DNA of 64,000 nucleotides from Sulfuricurvum sp. (GTDB lineage Bacteria > Campylobacterota > Campylobacteria > Campylobacterales > Sulfurimonadaceae): the NCBI GenBank assembly GCA_024637295.1, contig JAGXFL010000013.1, positions 270,962 to 334,961 on the forward strand, read 5' to 3'. Position numbers and translations under genes: made by a program. Shown here piece after piece: positions 8,392 through 16,398 of this stretch (positions are counted from its first letter, which is position 1; the number at the start of each line of letters is the position of its first letter). The notes under the pieces were generated by a model. The model was not told where the DNA came from and ran no database searches. It saw only the letters and a program-made list of their open reading frames with translations.

Positions 8392-8715
8392 ATGCGTGGT
8401 TCGAATTTTGTTGCTTTCTTGACGATACAAGGGTTTATCGCGGGTATCATATTTGGACTATTGCAATCAGACAGCGCTGAAGACTTTTTGATATACACAC
8501 TCCTGATTTGTACATTTTTTTATCTTTTTGCACATCTGTGTGTGGGCTTTTATTTTCAGACATTGGGAGTTAAAACCGATGCGTTTGCGAAGCATTCGTA
8601 TGAAAAAGGGCTGGATAATTACGTACGTGAGATTAATAGACGTGAGCAGTTCATTGATGCGTATTATGCGCATAAAGACGAATTGTTGGGCGGCGATGAG
8701 AGGAGGAAGACATGA
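8392..8715 (+). CDS. Small two-helix membrane protein of the flagellar cluster
   Basis: A 107-residue protein with hydrophobic segments near residues 7-24 and 31-55, then a charged, probably cytoplasmic C-terminal half ending in GGDERRKT. I do not recognise a named family. A gene of this kind sits between flhG and fliA in other Campylobacterota (as between flhG and fliA in Campylobacter jejuni), so a conserved role linked to flagella or sigma-28 is inferred from position alone. It overlaps fliA by four bases (ATGA) and follows flhG after 17 bases. Confidence 0.8.
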   Translation: MRGSNFVAFLTIQGFIAGIIFGLLQSDSAEDFLIYTLLICTFFYLFAHLCVGFYFQTLGVKTDAFAKHSYEKGLDNYVREINRREQFIDAYYAHKDELLGGDERRKT

Positions 8716-9401
8716 GCGGTGCCGGTATTTATTCTCAAGAATTAAAGCACATTGAAGACCAGCTCGCATTGCAATATCTTCCTGCGGTTAAGGCGATGTC
8801 TTTTCGTCTAAAAGAGCGGTTACCCAGTTCGATTGATTATATGGATTTATGTGCAATAGGAACTGAAGAGCTTGTAAAATTGGCACGTCGTTATGATGAA
8901 GTTCAAAATGACTCGTTTTGGGGATATGCCAAGACAAGAGTATACGGTGCCATGCTGGATTATTTACGTTCGTTGGATCTAGTCAGCCGATCAAGCCGAA
9001 GATTGATCAAAGAGATTGATCGGGCGATTGAGCGGTACTTATGTGAAAATGATACAGAACCTAGTGATCTTGAACTATCGGTTATCTTGGATATGGAAGT
9101 TGAAAAAATTCATGATGCGCGCCTTGCGTCCGATATATACACAATATTACCGTTGGATGACCAGCTTGGAAATGAATTCGATGGTGGAACGCTGGAGCGG
9201 ATGGAGTATGAAGAGCTTGTGGATGTCATCAAAGATATTCTTACTCAATTTGATGATCGTGAACAGATGATCATACAGTTGTATTATTTTGAAGAGCTGA
9301 CACTCAAAGAGATTAGTGAGATTGTCAATATTACGGAATCCCGAATTTCACAGATTCATAAATCGGTGATTCGGCGTATTAAAGAAGTGGTGGAGGGGTA
9401 G
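8712..9401 (+). CDS. fliA: Flagellar sigma factor sigma-28 (FliA)
   Basis: A 229-residue sigma-70-family factor of the FliA class, which directs late flagellar gene transcription and is normally held by FlgM. Region 2 is near residues 20-95 (YMDLCAIGTEELVKLARRYD and FWGYAKTRVYGAMLDYLR). Region 3 is about 95-145, and region 4 about 175-229, with the HTH in LTLKEISEIVNITESRISQIHK. The GAMLDYLRSLD segment is diagnostic of FliA. It overlaps the upstream membrane-protein gene by 4 bases and precedes fliM by 3 bases, with a strong GGAGGGG site for fliM inside its 3' end. Confidence 0.96.
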   Translation: MSGAGIYSQELKHIEDQLALQYLPAVKAMSFRLKERLPSSIDYMDLCAIGTEELVKLARRYDEVQNDSFWGYAKTRVYGAMLDYLRSLDLVSRSSRRLIKEIDRAIERYLCENDTEPSDLELSVILDMEVEKIHDARLASDIYTILPLDDQLGNEFDGGTLERMEYEELVDVIKDILTQFDDREQMIIQLYYFEELTLKEISEIVNITESRISQIHKSVIRRIKEVVEG

Positions 9402-9404
9402 AAG

Positions 9405-10505
9405 ATGGCAGATATTTTATCCCAAGAAGAGATTGATGCCCTCTTAGACGTTGTTGATGATGACGGTGATGTTGGCGGGCTAGAAGCAGAGGAGGAAAAC
9501 AGTTTTTCCTCTCATCGTCAAATAACACTGTACGACTTTAAACGTCCTAATCGTGTATCTAAAGAGCAGCTTCGAGCATTTCGGGGAATACACGACAAGA
9601 TGGCGCGCTCGATTTCTTCGCAGATCTCTTCCATTATGCGTTCCATTGTAGAGATACAGCTTCACTCAGTCGATCAGATGACCTATGGTGAATTTTTGAT
9701 GTCACTACCCAATCCGACGAGTTTTAATGTCTTTTCGATGAAGCCGCTGGAAGGTAACGGTGTTTTAGAGATTAACCCCTCTATCGCATTTCCGATGTTG
9801 GATCGTATTTTAGGGGGACGTGGAGAGCCATTTGAGGCTAGCCGAGAGTTCTCCGACATTGAGCTTTCTTTGTTTGAGACGATCTTGCGGGTAATGATGA
9901 ATACATTGCGAGAAGCATGGGGACCGGTTACTGATCTCTATCCGCAGATCGAATCCAAAGAGTCCAGCCCGAATGTTGTTCAGATCGTTGCCCAAAATGA
10001 GATTGTCGTCATGGTCGTCATGGAGATCATTATCGGGCACAGTTCGGGTATGATGAATATTTGTTATCCGGTTATTGCGCTGGAACCTATCTTGCCAAAA
10101 TTAGCAAGCCGGGATTTGATGCTTAATGAAACAAGTTCGAAAAAAAGCCGCAATCAAGAGTTACAAGTACTGTTGGGTGGAGCACATGTTAATTTTGAAG
10201 TCAATCTTGGAACGGCAGAGTTGACGTTGCAGGAGTTATTAGACATTGAAGTGGGTGACATATTACGACTCAATGTTGCGGCCAATGATATTGTGAGTGT
10301 CAGTGTTGATGGAAAAGAGCGTTTTATTGCAGAGATGGGACTACGCCGTTTCCGTAAGTCGGTTCAGATAACTCAAAAAATCGATACGGAAAAAGATGCT
10401 GTCAAGCGGGCGCTAAAAGAGTTTGAACTGAAGCGAAAAATTCGTGCTGCCATGGCAAAAGAGATTGTAACTACAACTCAAGATGAGTTTGAAGAGGATG
10501 AGTAA
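9405..10505 (+). CDS. fliM: Flagellar motor switch protein FliM
   Basis: A 366-residue C-ring protein. The N-terminal ILSQEEIDALL (about 4-14) is the conserved CheY-P binding peptide. A CheC-like middle domain (about 50-230) holds the GGRGEPF segment, and the SpoA/FliN-like C-terminal domain (about 255-330) carries ELTLQELLDIEVGDILRL. The tail (335-366) is charged. It overlaps fliY by one base (TAATG). It sets rotation direction in response to CheY-P. Confidence 0.97.
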   Translation: MADILSQEEIDALLDVVDDDGDVGGLEAEEENSFSSHRQITLYDFKRPNRVSKEQLRAFRGIHDKMARSISSQISSIMRSIVEIQLHSVDQMTYGEFLMSLPNPTSFNVFSMKPLEGNGVLEINPSIAFPMLDRILGGRGEPFEASREFSDIELSLFETILRVMMNTLREAWGPVTDLYPQIESKESSPNVVQIVAQNEIVVMVVMEIIIGHSSGMMNICYPVIALEPILPKLASRDLMLNETSSKKSRNQELQVLLGGAHVNFEVNLGTAELTLQELLDIEVGDILRLNVAANDIVSVSVDGKERFIAEMGLRRFRKSVQITQKIDTEKDAVKRALKEFELKRKIRAAMAKEIVTTTQDEFEEDE

Positions 10506-11371
10506 TGAGTGATTTTACAGGGCTATTTGCCCAGGAAGCAACGGCAACCATTGAAGGACTTACAGGGCAGGCTCCATCGGTAACCTTTAAAGAATCGGAA
10601 ACTATTTCGATTGTTTCCAACGTTATCCCTCCTATCGCATCAGTTCGATTGAGCTTCTCAGGTGCAGCATCAGGAAAAGGGATGATTCTGGTCCCTCCAT
10701 CGCTTGCAACCGCTCTAGGAGATATGATGCTTGGCGGTGACGGAGAGAGCAAAGAGGAGATGAATGACGAAGACCTTGATGCTCTAAAGGAGATCATTTC
10801 CAACATTACCGGTGCTATGAGTACGACTTTGTCATCTCAAAAAGAGTTACCGAAGTTGACAATTAAAACAGAAGATTCTCATTTTATTGCCGATAACGGT
10901 GATGTGGATTTGGATGCTTATGCTAAATTATTTGTTTTTACATTTAGCTTAGGAAGTGTTAATTCCTTGATCATGTTTGCCGTTGATAAAACTATTATGG
11001 AAGCATTGGAAGGACCAAGTACGCCTGCTGTAACTATTGCAGCATCCAATACGACGTCCAGCAGTGAAAGTTCAGAAAGTTATGCACGTAAACTTGATGA
11101 TGCAGAGATGAAAAATATTGCTCTTATTATGGACGTAAAGCTTCCTGTGCGTGTTCGAATCGGGAAGAAAAAAATGCTTTTGAAAGATGTTTTGAGTATG
11201 GATATCGGTTCCGTTATCGAACTTAATCAATTGGCCAATGACCCTTTGGATATTTTAGTGGACGATAATGTAATTGCGCAAGGAGAAGTGGTTATTGTTG
11301 ATGGAAACTTTGGGGTTCAGATAACATCCATTGGGACAAAACGCGACCGTCTTACGAAGTTAAAAGGATAA
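10505..11371 (+). CDS. fliY: Flagellar motor switch protein FliY (FliN/CheC-related)
   Basis: A 288-residue switch protein: a CheC-like N-terminal domain (about 1-175), a Ser/Thr-rich linker (about 180-198) and a FliN/SpoA domain (about 205-285; LPVRVRIGKKKMLLKDVL and MDIGSVIELNQ). The helix DALKEIISNITGAMS matches the CheC active-site helix, but the Glu-Asn spacing is one residue longer than ExxN, so phosphatase activity is doubtful. It follows fliM with a one-base overlap and ends the flagellar part of the run. Campylobacterota typically carry this FliY in addition to a short FliN elsewhere. Confidence 0.92.
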   Translation: MSDFTGLFAQEATATIEGLTGQAPSVTFKESETISIVSNVIPPIASVRLSFSGAASGKGMILVPPSLATALGDMMLGGDGESKEEMNDEDLDALKEIISNITGAMSTTLSSQKELPKLTIKTEDSHFIADNGDVDLDAYAKLFVFTFSLGSVNSLIMFAVDKTIMEALEGPSTPAVTIAASNTTSSSESSESYARKLDDAEMKNIALIMDVKLPVRVRIGKKKMLLKDVLSMDIGSVIELNQLANDPLDILVDDNVIAQGEVVIVDGNFGVQITSIGTKRDRLTKLKG

Positions 11372-11374
11372 TCT

Positions 11375-12160
11375 ATGCCACACGGAAGAGCAAGAAAAAA
11401 AGAGTATTCAAGCAGCCGTTACGTCAAAGACATCAAGTCCGGTGACGTGTGGAGTGTTTTTAAAATCATTGCTGATTTCGTGCAAGGTTTTGATGAGCTT
11501 GGAGACTTAGGACCTTCTGTGACTATTTTTGGAAGTGCACGCGTGGATGAAAACCATCCTTACTACACTCAAGCAAGACAGTTATCGAGTATGCTTGGCG
11601 AGCGCGGCTATAACATCATCACCGGAGGTGGACCGGGAGTTATGGAGGCGGCAAATCGCGGGGCATATGAACATGAAAACGTCGAATCCATCGGCTTGAA
11701 CATCGAACTTCCCCAAGAGCAAGACCCTAACCCCTACATAACCAAGGGACGCAGTTTTGATTATTTCTTTTCTCGCAAAGTGATGTTGGTCAAGTACTCG
11801 ATGGCGTATGTCATTTTTCCGGGTGGATTTGGAACCCTGGATGAGATGTTTGAAGCGTTGACTTTGATCCAGACTCGTAAAGTATGGGGCGTACACCTCT
11901 TTGTCGTAGGGACTGAGTTTTATGCACCTCTTATGCAGTTTATCAAGGATAAGATGTTGGCAGAGGGGCTGATCGATGAAAAAGATTTAAAACTAATCAC
12001 CCTCACTGATGATCTTGATTTTGTAGTGCATGAGATTGAAAAGTCATTGGTCGCACAGATGGCAACGCTGGAAAAAGAAGGTTTGGAAGATACGAAGTAT
12101 TATAAGGTACTCTCCTCGTATTTTGACAATCGACCTATATACAATGTGGATGAAGAATAA
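11375..12160 (+). CDS. LOG-family protein (TIGR00730, Rossmann fold)
   Basis: A 261-residue member of the LOG/lysine-decarboxylase-like family, whose characterised members are nucleotide 5'-monophosphate phosphoribohydrolases (cytokinin-riboside type or PpnN-like). Both hallmark motifs are present: GGGPGVMEAANRGA and PGGFGTLDEMFEAL (PGGxGTxxE). The lysine decarboxylase label often attached to this family is unsupported. It overlaps mnmA by one base (TAATG) and follows fliY by 3 bases, so it belongs to the same transcript although it has no evident flagellar role. The substrate is not predictable. Confidence 0.9.
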   Translation: MPHGRARKKEYSSSRYVKDIKSGDVWSVFKIIADFVQGFDELGDLGPSVTIFGSARVDENHPYYTQARQLSSMLGERGYNIITGGGPGVMEAANRGAYEHENVESIGLNIELPQEQDPNPYITKGRSFDYFFSRKVMLVKYSMAYVIFPGGFGTLDEMFEALTLIQTRKVWGVHLFVVGTEFYAPLMQFIKDKMLAEGLIDEKDLKLITLTDDLDFVVHEIEKSLVAQMATLEKEGLEDTKYYKVLSSYFDNRPIYNVDEE

Positions 12161-13179
12161 TGGCTAAAAAAGTATTGATCGGCATGAGCGGCGGAGTTGA
12201 TTCGACTGTTTCGACATTGCTGTTAAAAGAACAAGGTTACGAGGTGGAGGGAGTCTATATGAAACTCCATTCAAAGCCGGGTTATCATGAGATTCATCAA
12301 GCACGTGCACAAAAAGCGGCTGAGTTTGCTGGGGTTAAACTGCATATTTTGGATTTACAAGAAAAATTTAACGAAAAAGTATTTACCCCTTTTATCCAAA
12401 CCTATCAAGAGGGGAAAACCCCAAATCCATGTGCGCTGTGTAATCGTAATATAAAATTCGGGGCGATGGTAGATTTTGCGGATGAGATAGGAGCTCAATA
12501 CGTGGCTACGGGGCATTATATACGCCATGACGGGCAGTATTTGCTCCAAGCGCATGATGACACCAAAGATCAAAGCTATTTTCTTTTTTACATCAATCCG
12601 GCATTAGTACCGCGTTTGCTTTTCCCATTGGGGGAAAAACACAAAGTGGATATCAAAGCGTACGCAGCAGGAATCCAAGGGTTAGAATCATTTGCATCAC
12701 AGGGCGAGTCAAGTGAGATCTGTTTTGTAGAGACGACCTATGCCGATGTATTAAAACCGTATGTGAATGTGGATCAAGAGGGAGAAGTGCTTGATCTAGA
12801 TGGCAAGGTGGTCGGAAAACATAAAGGGTACATGCATTACACCATCGGTAAACGTAAAGGATTTACGGTGAATGGTGCGCATGATCCTCATTTTGTGGTT
12901 GAGATTCGACCCAAGACAAATCAGATCGTGGTTGGTCCGCGTGAAGCATTAGAGTGTTATGAAGTTCAGCTGGAAAATGTCAATATGTTTGATAGCCGTA
13001 CCCAGTTGGATTGTACCGTGAAGCTTCGCTATCGCACGGAAGCGGTCAATTGTCATGTTGTGATTCATGGTGATCATGCTACGGTCAAACTTGAAACTCC
13101 TGTTTTGGGTGTTGCTTCGGGACAAGCAGGGGTCTTTTACGATGGCGACAAGCTTCTCGGTGGTGGCTGGATTGTTTAA
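12160..13179 (+). CDS. mnmA: tRNA-specific 2-thiouridylase MnmA
   Basis: A 339-residue enzyme that thiolates U34 of the Lys, Glu and Gln tRNAs. The PP-loop SGGVDS lies at 10-15. The catalytic cysteines are Cys91 (TPNPCALCN) and Cys188 (SSEICFVE), matching the Cys pair of E. coli MnmA. The central tRNA-binding and C-terminal beta-barrel domains follow, with GKRKGFTV conserved. The last 38 bases overlap the start of the downstream transporter gene. Confidence 0.97.
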   Translation: MAKKVLIGMSGGVDSTVSTLLLKEQGYEVEGVYMKLHSKPGYHEIHQARAQKAAEFAGVKLHILDLQEKFNEKVFTPFIQTYQEGKTPNPCALCNRNIKFGAMVDFADEIGAQYVATGHYIRHDGQYLLQAHDDTKDQSYFLFYINPALVPRLLFPLGEKHKVDIKAYAAGIQGLESFASQGESSEICFVETTYADVLKPYVNVDQEGEVLDLDGKVVGKHKGYMHYTIGKRKGFTVNGAHDPHFVVEIRPKTNQIVVGPREALECYEVQLENVNMFDSRTQLDCTVKLRYRTEAVNCHVVIHGDHATVKLETPVLGVASGQAGVFYDGDKLLGGGWIV

Positions 13180-14404
13180 TCCCAAGCAAAAGATCATTGC
13201 TGCAGGTATTATCGGAAACATCATTGAATATTACGATTTTGCACTCATCGGCTTTTTAGCTGTGATGATGGGAAATCTCTTCTTTCCTTCAACCAATCAT
13301 TTTCTTTCACTGTTAGGTTCTTTTGGTGCATTTGCGGCAGGGATGGTAATGCGTCCGATAGGGGCAGCTATTTTTGGTCATATCGGTGATCGTGTAGGGC
13401 GAAGATTTGCGTTGATGAGTTCACTGGTCTTGATGGCGTTACCTACGTTTTTAATCGGTTTTTTACCTACCTATGCTCAAATTGGGATAATGGCACCGAT
13501 TTTATTGGTAGTGTTGCGGATGGTCCAAGGGCTTTCTGTTGGGGGAGAATATGCCAGCTCGATTGTTTATCTTGTCGAACAGTCGGGTCCAAAGCGGCAT
13601 AATCTGTATGGCTCGTTTGTCTCTGTAGGCGCTAAGATCGGTATGGCCCTTGGTTCAGGATTATGCGGAGCATTGTTATGGTATTTGGGTGAAGATGCTA
13701 TGGGGCAATGGGGTTGGCGTATACCGTTTATCCTCAGTATATTTATAGCAATGGCGGGTATCTATTTACGTCGTGGTCTGGTTGATGACTATCGGCCAAA
13801 TGAAGAAAAAACGATCCCTATCGTTGCTATCTTTCGCGATTATCGTAAAGTATTTGGACAGTTTTTGGCCGTTGCATCGATTGTCTGGATGTTTTATTAT
13901 ACACTTTTCATCTATTTACCTATTTGGCTGCAAGGCTATACCGGTTTGAGTAAAATGCAGTCGGGTCAGATCAATACTTTTTCGATAGTCATGGGGGTCG
14001 TTTTTATCCCGTTAATGGCTATGTTGGCCGATAAAATCGGATCCATACGAGTGATGAAAATAGCGGCGCTATCAACGGCAGTTACCATTTTTCCTCTTTT
14101 GTATGTCATGATTCACGGCGGGTTTATAGGTGCATTTATAGCTACGTTTTTGATGGTTGTCTTACTATGTGCGTATCAAGCGCCTATTTTTGCCGCTACG
14201 GTTGAAGCAATAGACCATCATGGCTACCGTGCTTCGTTTACCGCCCTTATCCTAGGAAGCGCTGCGGGCATTGTCGGTGGGATGACTCCGGCACTGATGA
14301 CATCACTGGTAGAGCTGAGCCACAATGCGTATTCGCCGGCTTATATTATTGCAATTTCCTCACTAATCGCGTGGGGAGTACTGAAAAAAATCAAAGTACG
14401 CTGA
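13142..14404 (+). CDS. MHS-family MFS transporter (metabolite:H+ symporter)
   Basis: A 420-residue major-facilitator protein with about 12 membrane segments. The MFS signature is GHIGDRVGRR between segments 2 and 3, and RMVQGLSVGGEYASS is diagnostic of the metabolite:H+ symporter branch (KgtP/ProP-like). IIGNIIEYYDFALIGF forms segment 1. The start is set at the ATG at 13142; the longer reading from 13067 lies inside mnmA and is not MFS-like. The substrate could be a dicarboxylate, amino acid or betaine and cannot be told from sequence. It is the last gene of the plus-strand run. Confidence 0.9.
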   Translation: MATSFSVVAGLFNPKQKIIAAGIIGNIIEYYDFALIGFLAVMMGNLFFPSTNHFLSLLGSFGAFAAGMVMRPIGAAIFGHIGDRVGRRFALMSSLVLMALPTFLIGFLPTYAQIGIMAPILLVVLRMVQGLSVGGEYASSIVYLVEQSGPKRHNLYGSFVSVGAKIGMALGSGLCGALLWYLGEDAMGQWGWRIPFILSIFIAMAGIYLRRGLVDDYRPNEEKTIPIVAIFRDYRKVFGQFLAVASIVWMFYYTLFIYLPIWLQGYTGLSKMQSGQINTFSIVMGVVFIPLMAMLADKIGSIRVMKIAALSTAVTIFPLLYVMIHGGFIGAFIATFLMVVLLCAYQAPIFAATVEAIDHHGYRASFTALILGSAAGIVGGMTPALMTSLVELSHNAYSPAYIIAISSLIAWGVLKKIKVR

Positions 14405-14406
14405 TT

Positions 14407-14430
14407 AAAAATACTATTTGTATTTTTTTT
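14407..14430 (+). terminator. AT-only hairpin after the MHS transporter
   Basis: AAAAATAC (14407-14414) and GTATTTTT (14420-14427) form an 8-bp stem around TATTT, followed by more T. It lies 3 bases after the transporter stop and covers the stop of the convergent small gene. It could end both transcripts, though the stem is weak. Confidence 0.4.
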
Positions 14431-14593
14431 GCAACTCTTTTACTTTTTCAAAGCTCTCTTTTTGTGCCTCTACTATCTCATCAAACGCCAACCCCTTCAT
14501 AACTGTTTTATAGAGATTTGGTTTGAATTTCTCCCAATTGTAAATCGTTTTTATATCTACGTTTAAATATCCCGCCATATCCCTTTTAGTCAT
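14414..14593 (-). CDS. 59-residue HTH-like protein divergent from the type III R-M genes
   Basis: A short gene, ATG at 14593 and TAG ending at 14414, with an AAAAAGGG ribosome site about 9 bases upstream. The protein reads MTKRDMAGYLNVDIKTIYNW, then EKFKPNLYKTVMKGLAFDEI and a charged C-terminal helix. Residues 2-25 have the shape of a helix-turn-helix: a first helix, a turn at LNVD, and a recognition helix KTIYNWEKF. Similar tiny HTH proteins with a WxKxxPxLY segment occur in Campylobacterota. It points away from mod, and the 164-base gap between the two starts holds a palindrome, so a controller role is likely but unproven. Its AT-richness matches the R-M genes. Confidence 0.75.
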   Translation of the reverse strand: MTKRDMAGYLNVDIKTIYNWEKFKPNLYKTVMKGLAFDEIVEAQKESFEKVKELQKKYK

Positions 14594-14677
14594 AAAATGT
14601 ACCCTTTTTAAAGAGTAATTTACAAACCTATAGGCGATAAAACAACATTAGAATTATTACATGATTATGTATTTAAC

Positions 14678-14748
14678 TAGGGAATAATTCTATATAAGTA
14701 TAATCTGTTTTGCAACTATTACTTGTAATAGCAAAAAATTAGGGAATA
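14678..14748 (+). promoter_or_regulatory. mod promoter region: -10 box, palindrome and direct repeats
   Basis: A TATAAT box lies at 14699-14704. A 7-bp inverted repeat CTATTAC-TT-GTAATAG follows at 14716-14731, just downstream of the expected transcription start. TAGGGAATA occurs twice in direct orientation, at 14678-14686 and 14740-14748; the second copy also supplies the mod ribosome site. This layout suggests an operator bound by the divergent HTH protein, which is inference. Confidence 0.5.
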
Positions 14749-14757
14749 GTAATTTTT

Positions 14758-16398
14758 ATGTCCAAATATGAAAAATATACAAAAGAACAATTGATAGCAA
14801 AAATTAAACAATTTGAGTCGAAAAAAAATTATGGTCTTGTCTGGGATGATGAAAATGAGCCTGAAAAAGTAGTGATAGAATGTCAAAACAATATTCCTAT
14901 TTTGAAAAAAATTGACAACAAAACGATACATACTAATAAAAACAAGCCCAATAATATTTTAATAGAGGGCGACAACTATCACGCATTACAAGTGCTAAAC
15001 TACACCCATAAAGGGCAAATAGACGTAATATACATCGACCCTCCTTACAATACAGGAAGTAAAGATTTTAAATATAACGATAGTTTTGTAGATAAAGAAG
15101 ATGGATACAGGCACAGTAAATGGCTTAATTTTATGAGTAAAAGGCTCAAACTTGCTCACAATTTACTCAAAAACGATGGTGTGATTTTTATTAGTATTGA
15201 TGATAATGAACAGGCGAGATTAAAAGTCCTTTGCGATGAAATATTTGGAGAAACTAATTTTGTTGCTCAATTTATTTGGCAGAAAAAAAAAGGTGGAGGG
15301 AACGACTCTAAGTATATTGCTACGGAACACGAATATGTTTTAATGTTTGCAAGAAGCAAAGACAATTTAAGCGGCTTATTGCAAAGTTATGATGAAGATT
15401 ATGCAAAACGTTACAAAGAAGAAGACAAGGATGGAAGATATTACTGGGATACTTTCAAAAGAAAATCTGGAAAACAATATTATCCGATCACTTGCCCAGA
15501 TGGGACAGTTTTAAAATATGACGAAAATGGAAACCCATTGAGCTGGCTAAGATCAGAGGCAAGGTTTTATCAAGATTTGACCGATGGAGAGGTTAAATTC
15601 GAGAAGAATAAAAATGGTTGGTCTGTTTTTTTTAAACAAAGAATGCCTGAAGGTAAAACACCAAGAAGTTTATTACTTGATTATGGAACAACAAGTAGTG
15701 GAAGTAATGAACTACTCGATCTTTTCAAACAAGAGGCGTTTCAAAATCCAAAACCATTAAAGTTATTAAAATATCTTGTAGAAATTGGAACAAGTAATAA
15801 TGGTGTCATCCTTGACTTTTTCGCAGGTTCTGGAACAACAGGTCATGCAGTTTTGGCATTAAACCAAGAAGATGGCGGCAACAGACAATTTATACTTTGC
15901 ACCAACAATGAAAATGATATTTGCACCGAGGTAACCTATCCACGGCTCAGTAAAGTGATAAACGGCTACAGCACTCCAAAAGGTATAGATGTGAGCGGAC
16001 TTGCTGGAAATTTAGACTACTATAAAACTGACTTAGTACCCACGGACGGTATTGCAAACATATCGGATACTACGCGAGAAGAACTTACCAAAAAAGCGGG
16101 GAATATGATAGCTATAAAAGAAAATACTCACGCTCTGGTAGAACTAAACGATTACTATCAAATATTTTCAAATAAAGCCTCGTCCAAACAAACAGCGATT
16201 TATTTTACCGAAGATTTAAGCCACTTTGACGAGCTTATAGAAAAAACAAAAGGACACAAAATAAAGCTTTATATTTTTTCATTTGGCAAAATTGATAAAT
16301 CATCCTATAAATATTTAGGCAAAAACTTTGAGATAGAAGACATCCCTGAGCCAATCATCGAAATATACAAAGAGATAAACAAAGAGGGTGTTTTATGA
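14758..16398 (+). CDS. mod: Type III restriction-modification methyltransferase (Mod)
   Basis: A 546-residue N6-adenine methyltransferase of the beta order: catalytic DPPYN at 95-99 comes before the SAM-binding DFFAGSGTTGHAV (FxGxG) at about 353-365. The stretch between them (about 170-330) is the target recognition region. A coiled N-terminus precedes the core, and the C-terminal 150 residues fit Mod dimer/Res contacts. It overlaps res by ATGA, the usual type III order. Base composition is clearly more AT-rich than the flanks, a sign of transfer. An A9 run at 15283-15291 and an A8 run at 14821-14828 lie in the coding frame. The recognition site cannot be predicted. Confidence 0.95.
   Translation: MSKYEKYTKEQLIAKIKQFESKKNYGLVWDDENEPEKVVIECQNNIPILKKIDNKTIHTNKNKPNNILIEGDNYHALQVLNYTHKGQIDVIYIDPPYNTGSKDFKYNDSFVDKEDGYRHSKWLNFMSKRLKLAHNLLKNDGVIFISIDDNEQARLKVLCDEIFGETNFVAQFIWQKKKGGGNDSKYIATEHEYVLMFARSKDNLSGLLQSYDEDYAKRYKEEDKDGRYYWDTFKRKSGKQYYPITCPDGTVLKYDENGNPLSWLRSEARFYQDLTDGEVKFEKNKNGWSVFFKQRMPEGKTPRSLLLDYGTTSSGSNELLDLFKQEAFQNPKPLKLLKYLVEIGTSNNGVILDFFAGSGTTGHAVLALNQEDGGNRQFILCTNNENDICTEVTYPRLSKVINGYSTPKGIDVSGLAGNLDYYKTDLVPTDGIANISDTTREELTKKAGNMIAIKENTHALVELNDYYQIFSNKASSKQTAIYFTEDLSHFDELIEKTKGHKIKLYIFSFGKIDKSSYKYLGKNFEIEDIPEPIIEIYKEINKEGVL

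Noticed and set aside
10505..11371. FliY as an active CheY-P phosphatase
   Set aside because: The candidate helix DALKEIISNITG has one residue too many between Glu and Asn, so I did not claim activity.
11375..12160. Lysine decarboxylase annotation for the LOG-family gene
   Set aside because: The PGGxGTxxE motif marks nucleotide phosphoribohydrolase-type LOG proteins; no PLP-decarboxylase features are present.
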